A stretch of 5,446 nt of DNA, taken from assembly GCA_029557025.1 (NCBI GenBank), contig JAKPRU010000519.1, forward strand, positions 1 through 5,446. The letters are read 5' to 3'. The position numbers and the translations under genes are program-made. This document shows, piece after piece, positions 1 to 5,446 of this stretch. The notes under the pieces were generated by a model, which saw only the letters and a list, made by a program, of their open reading frames with translations, was not told the origin of the DNA and searched no databases. Within the stretch, counting starts at the first letter, position 1; each line of letters opens with the position of its first letter. The stretch is from Candidatus Omnitrophota bacterium. GTDB lineage: Bacteria > Hinthialibacterota > Hinthialibacteria > Hinthialibacterales > JAKPRU01.

Positions 1-1
1 T

Positions 2-70
2 AACTGGGCGCAACCGGGACGAATAAAGCAGATTATCCGATTCAGGAAGCCGCAATTAGATCTATTTTGA
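2..70 (+). CDS. Possible C-terminal end of a gene entering from the left
   Basis: Frame 2 of the plus strand is open from the window edge to a TGA at 68-70 and would encode 22 residues ending RFRKPQLDLF. The residue mix (basic stretch, then a hydrophobic QLDLF end) reads like a real protein terminus. A gene ending here would converge on the flavoprotein gene ending at 162. The fragment is too short to assign to a family. A 22-codon open frame can occur by chance, so this is a tentative call resting on composition only. Confidence 0.3.
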   Translation, partial: NWAQPGRIKQIIRFRKPQLDLF

Positions 71-73
71 TCC

Positions 74-220
74 CTATCCCCCCAAACTCTCCCGTATCTT
101 CTTCTCGATCTCCGCAATCGGTATCTGCCGATCCCTAGCTAGTGATGGGAAGGATTCGTTGTCAAACCGTTGAATATCGCGGTTGAATTCCTGCCATCCC
201 TCTTCCGTGCGGCCCGGCAT
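74..220 (-). CDS. Possible small overlapping ORF or frameshifted tail
   Basis: A minus-strand frame, different from the flavoprotein's, runs past that gene's stop to a TAG at 74-76. From an ATG at 220 it would encode 48 residues, overlapping the flavoprotein's 3' end by 59 bp. The part beyond the flavoprotein stop reads protein-like and amphipathic, ending RQIPIAEIEKKIRESLGG with a likely short helix. No Shine-Dalgarno sequence is visible before the ATG, and I recognise no family. It could be a real small downstream ORF, the original tail of the upstream gene displaced by a frameshift, or chance. I lean towards not real or uncertain. Confidence 0.2.
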   Translation of the reverse strand: MPGRTEEGWQEFNRDIQRFDNESFPSLARDRQIPIAEIEKKIRESLGG

Positions 221-2882
221 CCGGCAATTTATAATTATCCTCAAATGACGATTCTCCTCCACCGAGCGCCTTGTCAATCGCATGCGCCGCGCGGAGACCC
301 TCGGCAATGGCCTGCGCCGCCGTGGCGCCGCCATTCACAATATCTCCGCCGGCATACACCCTGGCGCGTGAAGTCTCACAGGTGGCCGGATCGGTTTCAA
401 TCAAGCCGTCTTTGCCCAATCGAACACCGGGTAGAACAGAGGCCAACTCCACAGGCGCCGTCTGCCCGATGGCTTCGATAGCAAGTTCCGCTTCGATGAC
501 ATGTTCACTGCCACGGACGACAAGCGGACGTCTTCTGCCGGAGGCATCCGGCTCACCCAACACAGTCCGTGTCACTCGAACACCTGTCAGCCGCCCGTCT
601 TCTGTTACATATCCCATCGGCTGTGTGAGAATCAGAAAGTGGACCCCTGCATCCATTGCCTCCCGGCGTTCGGCAGGCCACGCGGGCATTTCCCTGAAAG
701 AACGCCGATAGATCAGATAAACATCCCGCGCGCCGGCTTTCGAGGCTACAACCGCCGCATCCATCGCCGTGTTTCCGCCACCCAGAACCGCCACACGCTG
801 CGAAACCTGACGATTCGCCCCGGTTTTCATCCGGCACAGGAACGACAGCGCATCCTCAACTCCCTCTTTCGGTCTTCCCTCGGCTGATAGAGGAATGCCC
901 TTGGACAAACCCATCCCCAGAAACACGGCATCGAAACCTTCCTTGAACAGCGAGTCCAGGTTGAAGGACTCTCCCAGTGCCTGTCCCATGCGCCATTCTA
1001 ATCGCTCGGCATATCCCTCCAGCACGGCTTTGATTTCCTCCCGCAGCGCGCTTCCGGCGATTCGGTACGAGGGGATCGATTCCCGCAAAAGCCCCCCGGC
1101 GTGTTCTCTCCGATCAAAGACAGTAACTCGATGGCCCTGCGCCAGGAGTTGCGCCGTGCAGGCCAGCCCTGCCGGGCCTGCACCCACAACCGCGATGTGT
1201 CGCCCGGTCTCTTCCGGCAATTTCTCCGGTCGAACCCAGCCTTCGATACGTGCCTGTTGCGAAACATATCGCTGAATTCGCTGAATGGGGATCGCCATGC
1301 CCGTGATTTTTCCCTGCACACATCCCCCCTCGCATTGCACCTCGCTCGGACATACCCACCCGCACGCCTCCGGCAAGGCGTTCGATTCCCGCAAAACCTC
1401 ATAAGCCCGCCGTATTTCATCTTCGGCGACATGACTCAGGAATCGCGGAACATCGATCCCGCATGGACACCCGATCCGGCAACCGGCATCCACACACCGC
1501 CGACATAACAGCGCCGCTTCCCGGATACTCTCCGGCGCATTCGCGCGCCCCTCCCGGTAAATCGGACCATACACCTCCTCATCGCGCACCACACACCCTG
1601 TTCGCCCTCCATCCCGCATGATCTGCGTGCAGGAGGAGCAGGCCACGCAGACTTTTTGGGGGTTCATTTTCCCCTGTTCAAGAATGTCCTTCGCAAAATC
1701 CGGATATGCGATAGCGCCCCGTCCAAGCCCGGGAATAGCCACCCAGCCGTTCCGCACTGCTGCCGCTGCCATGTATGGCATGTACTGCCGGAGCCAAGAG
1801 TATCCCGTGCCGATAATGGGCAAATCGGGATGCGCCTCCTGGATCTGCCGCGCAATATGAATCATCCGAGCCACTCCCTCCAGCGGATGCTCCGGCGGGA
1901 CATATCCCCCGATAGTCGGGAAATCGAACGGCCGTCCGTAATGCGGATTGAAATACGGGTTCGCGATCGTGACATTCAGAAACGGCGCGCCATGTTCCTT
2001 GAACATCGCCGCCAGCCGGATGGGTTCCCGCAAATCCGGCTTTGTCCCATCTTCCCGGTCAACTCCGAAACCATAAGGATATCGAATGGCGTCGAATGCG
2101 TTCATTCGTGCGGTCACAATAAAATCCGGCAGCTCCGCGCGGATTCTCGCGACAACCTCCCGAACAAACCGGCTGCGATTCTCAAACTCCGGTCCACCGT
2201 AACGGCTGTTTGTTCGGGTGAAAGAAGCCAGCAATTCGGAAATCAGATACCGATGGCAGCTTTTGATATCCACTCCGTCAAAACCCGCCTGTTTGGCAAG
2301 CCGGGCAGCGTTGAGAAAGGCATCCTGAAGCCGGTCGAGTTCTTCATCCGTGATGAGCGGATAATCGGCGGGTAGCCTGTGTTGAGGGTCCAACACCTCG
2401 GAATGATGGGCGATAATCGGAGTCGCTTTGTACCCCGGTTTGCTGTATCGACCGGAATGAGTCAGCTGCAAAATGGCGACCGGTCGATGGTCAGGTCCCA
2501 TGCTCTCTTTCGCAGCCTTGTGGGTTTCCTCAACAAGCCGGGCGAATTCATCCACGGTTTCCTTGTGCAGCCACAACTGACGGGGATTCGCTCGCCCCTC
2601 TGGAACAACCGCACACGCCTCAAACCACAGCAGCCCCGCTCCCCCGGCCGCAAAACGCCGGTATCGACGAAACACCAGTTCCGATGGCGCACCGTTGCTT
2701 TCCCCGTCGCAACCCTCCATGGGATGAATCGCCAGCCGGTTCGGTAAACGGAACCGGCCTGTCTGGAACGGTTCCCCCAGTATGCCGATATCCCTGGCTA
2801 CCGGCAGATCCAGTCCCCAAAGCCGGATTTGTTCTTGAAGGTCGTTGATATTATTGAAGTTAAATCGTTCATGTTTCGCCAT
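162..2882 (-). CDS. OYE-type FMN oxidoreductase fused to a GltD/DPYD-like Fe-S/FAD/NAD(P)H module
   Basis: This 906-residue cytoplasmic flavoprotein (no signal peptide or membrane segment) probably reduces an organic substrate such as an activated double bond with NAD(P)H; the substrate is unknown. Residues about 35-400 form an Old Yellow Enzyme-like barrel: QLTHSGR at 139-145, KSCHRYL at 207-213, RYGG and ENRSRF at 227-239, FMN-phosphate loops near 357-392. A cysteine cluster follows (C412, C415, C418, C430), at the place where FadH-type enzymes bind [4Fe-4S]. Residues 455-545 match the N-terminal Fe-S domain of glutamate synthase small subunit and dihydropyrimidine dehydrogenase: C460, C463, C468, C472 and C507, C511, C517, C521. 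An FAD Rossmann motif (GAGPAG, 567-572), an NAD(P)H motif (GGGNTAMDA, 701-709) and a terminal FAD motif (YAGGD, 843-847) complete it. The ATG at 2882 follows GGAGG by 7 nt. It is far longer than FadH (about 670 residues). Domain calls are firm; the reaction is inferred. Confidence 0.93.
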   Translation of the reverse strand: MAKHERFNFNNINDLQEQIRLWGLDLPVARDIGILGEPFQTGRFRLPNRLAIHPMEGCDGESNGAPSELVFRRYRRFAAGGAGLLWFEACAVVPEGRANPRQLWLHKETVDEFARLVEETHKAAKESMGPDHRPVAILQLTHSGRYSKPGYKATPIIAHHSEVLDPQHRLPADYPLITDEELDRLQDAFLNAARLAKQAGFDGVDIKSCHRYLISELLASFTRTNSRYGGPEFENRSRFVREVVARIRAELPDFIVTARMNAFDAIRYPYGFGVDREDGTKPDLREPIRLAAMFKEHGAPFLNVTIANPYFNPHYGRPFDFPTIGGYVPPEHPLEGVARMIHIARQIQEAHPDLPIIGTGYSWLRQYMPYMAAAAVRNGWVAIPGLGRGAIAYPDFAKDILEQGKMNPQKVCVACSSCTQIMRDGGRTGCVVRDEEVYGPIYREGRANAPESIREAALLCRRCVDAGCRIGCPCGIDVPRFLSHVAEDEIRRAYEVLRESNALPEACGWVCPSEVQCEGGCVQGKITGMAIPIQRIQRYVSQQARIEGWVRPEKLPEETGRHIAVVGAGPAGLACTAQLLAQGHRVTVFDRREHAGGLLRESIPSYRIAGSALREEIKAVLEGYAERLEWRMGQALGESFNLDSLFKEGFDAVFLGMGLSKGIPLSAEGRPKEGVEDALSFLCRMKTGANRQVSQRVAVLGGGNTAMDAAVVASKAGARDVYLIYRRSFREMPAWPAERREAMDAGVHFLILTQPMGYVTEDGRLTGVRVTRTVLGEPDASGRRRPLVVRGSEHVIEAELAIEAIGQTAPVELASVLPGVRLGKDGLIETDPATCETSRARVYAGGDIVNGGATAAQAIAEGLRAAHAIDKALGGGESSFEDNYKLPDAGPHGRGMAGIQPRYSTV

Positions 2883-2889
2883 GCTTCTG

Positions 2890-2894
2890 CCTCC
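2890..2894 (-). promoter_or_regulatory. Shine-Dalgarno site of the flavoprotein gene
   Basis: The minus strand reads GGAGG, then 7 nt, then the ATG at 2882. This is a canonical ribosome binding site with ideal spacing and fixes the start of the 906-residue protein. Confidence 0.85.
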
Positions 2895-2954
2895 ATGTTT
2901 GACGCTTCAGTAGGACAGACCTCCGTGCCTGTCGATAGGCCATGCTTGGAATAT

Positions 2955-2972
2955 ACCCGGAATCTGCCGGGT
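2955..2972. repeat. Inverted repeat in the divergent intergenic region
   Basis: ACCCGG, a 6-nt spacer AATCTG, and CCGGGT form a perfect 6-bp inverted repeat. It touches the possible minus-strand -10 box at 2950-2955, so it could be an operator for a dimeric regulator or a small hairpin. No regulator gene is in the window, and a 6-bp repeat in GC-rich DNA may be chance. Confidence 0.35.
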
Positions 2973-3024
2973 CGGCGCATGGTTCCCTATGTTGCCTTCT
3001 GCAGTTCACGCAAAATGACAGACG

Positions 3025-4251
3025 ATGACTGAATCGGCTTTACATTCACCTTTTATTCGCACCACACAACAACTGCGGGCGTTCTGTACTCGGGCACGAG
3101 CCGCGCAACGGTTCGGGCTGGATACTGAGTTTATATCCGAACGACGGTTCTCGCCGGAACTGGGGATTATTCAGGTCTCGGTGGAAGATGAATGCGCGAT
3201 TATCGATCCGACGGAACTGACTCACCTGGATGCTTTCTTCGAGATATTATCCGATTCTTGTGTTGAAAAAGTCTTTCATGCAGGACGGCAGGATTTGGAA
3301 ATCCTCTGCCGAATGACCGGCCGGGTTCCCACGCCGATTTTCGATACCCAAGTCGCCGCCGCGCTGGTGGGCTATGGCGAGCAGATATCTTATGCCCGCC
3401 TGGTGGAAGAGACGATGGGGGTGACCCTCTGCAAAACCGAGGGATTTACCGATTGGCATGCCCGCCCCCTGAGCCGGGAACAGGTGGAATATGCGCTGGA
3501 TGATGTTCGGTACTTGCTTCCGGCTGCGGCACGGATTCGCGAGGACCTGCAAAGCGCAGGAAGGCTAAGCTGGGCGGAGGAGGAATTCGCTCGCGTGGTG
3601 GATGAAATCGGTGTGCTGAAAACACCTCCACAGGAGCGATATCGGCAAGTCCGACATTGGAGCAGCCTCTCCCGTCGGCATCTGGCCGTACTGAGAGAGC
3701 TGGCCTCCTGGCGCGAGACGGCGGCGGAGGAAAAGAACCGCCCACGCGGACGAGTGATCCCCGATGAGGTCCTGGTCGAGCTGGCTCGACGTGCCCCTGC
3801 AAGTATTGAGGAATTGGAACAGATCCGCGCGCTGAATCCCGGAATTGTCAAACGGCACGCGAGGGAATTGCTCGCCGCAATTGAAAGAGGCATGAATGTC
3901 CCCGACCAGGATTTACCCCGCATTCCCAAACGGAAAGCGAAAGCCGCACCATCCCCCGGCCTTGTCGATCTCCTGACAACGGTCCTGCGGGCGTGTGCCG
4001 AGCAGGTCCGTGTCGCACCGGGAATCCTTGCCAGACGAAGCGAACTGGAGGCCATCGCCGCCGACCCGGACGCCGATCTCGACCTGCCCATTCTTCAGGG
4101 CTGGCGATACGAACTCGCGGGGCACGAACTGCTGGATGTTTTACACGGAATTCGCTACGTCGGCTACGATGAATCTGAGGGAAGGATTAAAACGTTTTTG
4201 AGGGAAGGGATGGCAAAGGGTGAACAGGCGGATTTTCAAATCCCCGAATGA
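3025..4251 (+). CDS. rnd: Ribonuclease D (DEDDy 3'-5' exoribonuclease with HRDC domain)
   Basis: RNase D trims the 3' ends of tRNA precursors and other small stable RNAs in the cytoplasm, using two metal ions. The 408-residue protein has every catalytic motif: Exo I LDTEF (D33, E35), Exo II HAGRQDLE (H85, D90) followed by FDTQ (D107), and Exo III YALDD (Y156, D160, the DEDDy signature). Residues about 204-290 form an HRDC RNA-binding domain, and about 310-378 resemble the second HRDC-like domain of E. coli RNase D. It is somewhat longer than the E. coli enzyme (375 residues) because of a charged, mostly polar tail of about 30 residues after residue 378. An in-frame TGA nine bases before the ATG rules out a longer form. 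No Shine-Dalgarno sequence is evident; the start overlaps the end of a 17-codon ORF (2979-3032), so coupled translation is possible. It is divergent from the flavoprotein gene, with no evident functional link. Confidence 0.95.
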   Translation: MTESALHSPFIRTTQQLRAFCTRARAAQRFGLDTEFISERRFSPELGIIQVSVEDECAIIDPTELTHLDAFFEILSDSCVEKVFHAGRQDLEILCRMTGRVPTPIFDTQVAAALVGYGEQISYARLVEETMGVTLCKTEGFTDWHARPLSREQVEYALDDVRYLLPAAARIREDLQSAGRLSWAEEEFARVVDEIGVLKTPPQERYRQVRHWSSLSRRHLAVLRELASWRETAAEEKNRPRGRVIPDEVLVELARRAPASIEELEQIRALNPGIVKRHARELLAAIERGMNVPDQDLPRIPKRKAKAAPSPGLVDLLTTVLRACAEQVRVAPGILARRSELEAIAADPDADLDLPILQGWRYELAGHELLDVLHGIRYVGYDESEGRIKTFLREGMAKGEQADFQIPE

Positions 4252-4279
4252 ATGTATAGACCTCTCCTCCAATCTTTGA

Positions 4280-4628
4280 CCGCCCGGTAAAAAGTGTCAG
4301 ATGGGTTGGGTCAGTAAAAAGGAGTTTGTTCTTTTCACCTGCGCCACCAGGCGCAAAAGCCGAGTCCGAACGCGCAATGGGGGCCATCCTCGACCGCAGG
4401 CACTGAAAAAGGCTTTCCGGCCCATTGTATGCCTCATAAACCGCCCGCCCGCACCGCATCATTCCCAGCGCTTTCAACCTCACTGCAAAGCGCACCGCTT
4501 CCATCCCGCTCACCCGCATTTGTCTCGCTCCCAGCCGCGACTTGCACCGCGACATCGTTCCCTCTATCCCCGGTCGCGGACGTCACCTCCCCATCCATCA
4601 AGTCCAACATCTGTTGCAGCGCCATCAC
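4280..4628 (-). pseudogene. Frameshifted 3' remnant of a DDE transposase
   Basis: Two minus-strand frames together resemble the C-terminal end of IS1182/ISNCY-like DDE transposases. The first, from 4628, reads MALQQMLDLMDGEV. The second, from about 4582, continues RPRPGIEGTMSRCKSRLG and then VRFAVRLKALGM. The motif RxGIEGTxS, containing the catalytic glutamate in a helix, followed by a basic RxRxxG stretch and an LKAL segment, is typical of that region of these enzymes. The join needs a frameshift near 4583-4586, and the N-terminal catalytic part is missing because smpB lies immediately upstream. The second frame runs on without a proper stop into the 3' end of rnd (stop at 4187), which also suggests decay. 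The family call rests on remembered motifs, so it is moderate only. Confidence 0.5.
4294..4320. repeat. Possible insertion-sequence terminal end
   Basis: The segment starting GTGTCAGATGGGTTGGGTCA and running into an A-rich stretch lies just beyond the transposase-like remnant. It has the look of an insertion-sequence end (TGT-start, G-rich, 20-25 bp). The partner end was not found in the window, as expected if the 5' half of the element has been lost, so this remains a guess from position and appearance. Confidence 0.25.
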
Positions 4629-4748
4629 CCTCTTCCCCCTCTTTTCTTCTCTATTTGCTCTGTAATCCTTTCCTACACTTCCCCGCCGACTCTTTGCCGG
4701 ACCATCAATCTTGGGGAGGGAAACCAGAGGGCGTTGATTTGACTGAAC

Positions 4749-5237
4749 TTATCGACCTCGGTCTGCCATGGCCCTCCCAATGTCGCGTTCCTGGTCTCGG
4801 CGTTTCATGTCTTCCCGCTTGTCATAAAGTTTCTTTCCTTTGGCCAGGGCAATATCGACCTTGGCCCTGCCACGCTCAAAATAAACCGAAAGAGGAATCA
4901 GCGTGAATCCGCGTTGTTGAATCTTCCCGGCCAGCTTGTCGATCTCCCGACGATGGAGCAATAACTTCTTGCGGCGCATCGGGTTATGATTCCAGGCGGT
5001 TCCATGCGTATATGGGTTAATATGACAATTCAGGAGATACAATTCGCCTTCCTGGATGTCGGCATAGGAATCGACCAGGCTGACATGACCCGCCCGGAGA
5101 GACTTCACCTCCGTGCCCAGAAGTGCGATTCCGGCCTGATAAACCTCCAAAATATGATAATCGTGGCGCGCCTTCCGGTTGGTGGCCACAATTCTCCTTC
5201 CGGAATCGTCTGATTGTTTTGCTTTTTTCGTACTCAT
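4749..5237 (-). CDS. smpB: SsrA-binding protein SmpB
   Basis: SmpB binds tmRNA (SsrA) and delivers it to stalled ribosomes for trans-translation, which releases the ribosome and tags the nascent peptide for degradation. The 162-residue protein has the usual family length and motifs: IVATNRKARHDY near the start of the beta-barrel, LLGTEVKSLR (39-48), LNCHINPY (69-76), NHNPMRRKKLLLH (83-95), FTLIPLSVYF (111-120) and GKKLYDKRE (134-142), then a basic C-terminal tail that becomes helical in the ribosomal A site. The ATG at 5237 is preferred over one at 5309 because the extra 24 residues lie in another frame of the upstream permease gene and are not SmpB-like. A weak GGGA lies 7 nt before the chosen ATG. 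The start is 19 bp after the permease stop, suggesting one transcript. No ssrA gene is visible nearby. Confidence 0.96.
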   Translation of the reverse strand: MSTKKAKQSDDSGRRIVATNRKARHDYHILEVYQAGIALLGTEVKSLRAGHVSLVDSYADIQEGELYLLNCHINPYTHGTAWNHNPMRRKKLLLHRREIDKLAGKIQQRGFTLIPLSVYFERGRAKVDIALAKGKKLYDKREDMKRRDQERDIGRAMADRGR

Positions 5238-5256
5238 TTCCCAATCCCAAAAACGT

Positions 5257-5446
5257 TCACGGATAAACCGTCTTCCGATACACAGCAACCGCCAGGAGAA
5301 GCGCGACAAAGTTGGGCATCCAAAGCCCGATCCAAGGCGTAACCAAACCCTCTGTGGCCAGCGCTTTTCCGAGACTCATCAGGACATAATAAACCAGCAC
5401 AATTAGAATGGTCACACCAAATGCCACTCCGCGACGGCCTCGTCGC
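5257..5446 (-). CDS. LptF/LptG-family permease, C-terminal fragment
   Basis: The minus-strand frame enters from the right edge and ends at TGA (5257-5259), giving the last 62 residues. A basic stretch RRGRRG leads into a hydrophobic segment (GVTILIVLVYYVLMSLGKAL), a short loop, then PWIGLWMPNFVALLLAVAVY with a few basic and polar residues to finish. This two-helix ending, with the GLWMPN signature, is characteristic of the YjgP/YjgQ (LptF/LptG) permeases, inner-membrane partners of LptB that extract lipopolysaccharide for export. The fragment alone cannot separate LptF from LptG, although a lone copy in an operon is often called LptG. It is cut by the window edge, not broken, and its 19-bp spacing to smpB suggests co-transcription. 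Confidence 0.85.
   Translation of the reverse strand, partial: RRGRRGVAFGVTILIVLVYYVLMSLGKALATEGLVTPWIGLWMPNFVALLLAVAVYRKTVYP

Larger units (their letters stand above)
2883..3024. promoter_or_regulatory. Divergent intergenic region between the flavoprotein and rnd
   Basis: These 142 bp must hold the start signals for both divergent genes unless transcription comes from further away. A TATATT on the minus strand (2950-2955) could be a -10 element for the flavoprotein, but no good -35 sits 17 bp upstream. A TTGACG on the plus strand (2899-2904) lacks a matching -10. The organism's sigma factor preferences are unknown, so no promoter is called firmly. Confidence 0.35.
4252..4748. other. 497-bp gap between convergent rnd and smpB
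   Basis: No intact gene is visible. On the minus strand the region carries the transposase-like remnant and possible insertion-sequence end listed separately. I see no tRNA, no tmRNA and no hairpin followed by a T-run that would serve as terminator for either converging gene. The stretch around 4600-4680 is pyrimidine-rich on the plus strand and looks non-coding in that direction. Confidence 0.6.

Noticed and set aside
117..132. ATCGG-N6-CCGAT hairpin between converging genes at the left, considered as a terminator
   Set aside because: Only 5 bp of stem and no T-run on either side.
1656..2375. Plus-strand ORF of 239 residues opposite the flavoprotein gene
   Set aside because: It lies wholly antisense to conserved barrel sequence and has no recognisable motif.
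3390..4091. Long minus-strand ORF of 233 residues opposite rnd
   Set aside because: It is Ser/Arg/Ala-rich and antisense to a clear RNase D gene; a shadow of codon bias.
4340..4355. Hairpin TGCGCC-ACCA-GGCGCA in the rnd-smpB gap, considered as a terminator
   Set aside because: No T-run follows on either strand, and the stem is short; it falls inside the transposase-like remnant.
4252..4748. ssrA (tmRNA) gene near smpB
   Set aside because: I found neither a tRNA-like acceptor end nor a tag-peptide ORF in this gap.
5238..5309. Upstream extension of SmpB to the ATG at 5309
   Set aside because: The 24 added residues overlap the permease gene in another frame and do not resemble SmpB N-termini.
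5431..5446. Perfect 6-bp inverted repeat GCGACG-N4-CGTCGC at the right edge
   Set aside because: It lies within the permease coding sequence and encodes the basic RRGRR stretch, so codon content explains it.

Overview
The window looks like ordinary chromosome from a diderm bacterium of middling-high GC content, probably an uncultivated lineage. The partial LptF/LptG-type permease implies an outer membrane with lipopolysaccharide export. SmpB, RNase D and the large oxidoreductase are all bacterial in type. I cannot name the phylum from the sequence alone.

Layout from left to right. Positions 1-161 may hold the last codons of a plus-strand gene entering from the left (stop at 68-70), converging on the large minus-strand gene. 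Positions 162-2882 (minus) encode a 906-residue flavoprotein. It joins an Old Yellow Enzyme-like FMN barrel with its own cysteine cluster to a complete GltD/DPYD-like iron-sulfur, FAD and NAD(P)H module. A 142-bp divergent intergenic region (2883-3024) carries a strong ribosome binding site for the flavoprotein and a perfect 6-bp inverted repeat. Positions 3025-4251 (plus) encode RNase D with all DEDDy exonuclease motifs and an HRDC domain. Positions 4252-4748 contain no intact gene but hold what looks like a frameshifted 3' remnant of a DDE transposase and a possible insertion-sequence end. Positions 4749-5237 (minus) encode SmpB, and 5257-5446 (minus) hold the C-terminal end of an LptF/LptG permease 19 bp upstream of smpB, probably in the same transcript.

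The genes do not form one obvious pathway. RNase D (stable RNA 3' processing) and SmpB (trans-translation) are RNA housekeeping genes converging on the decayed insertion sequence, and the permease belongs to envelope biogenesis. The most unusual item is the flavoprotein. It appears to hold a whole NAD(P)H-FAD-[4Fe-4S]-FMN relay in one chain, with the modules in the reverse order to dihydropyrimidine dehydrogenase and with an altered barrel active-site motif. Its substrate cannot be read from this context. I found no convincing RNA gene, CRISPR array or intrinsic terminator.
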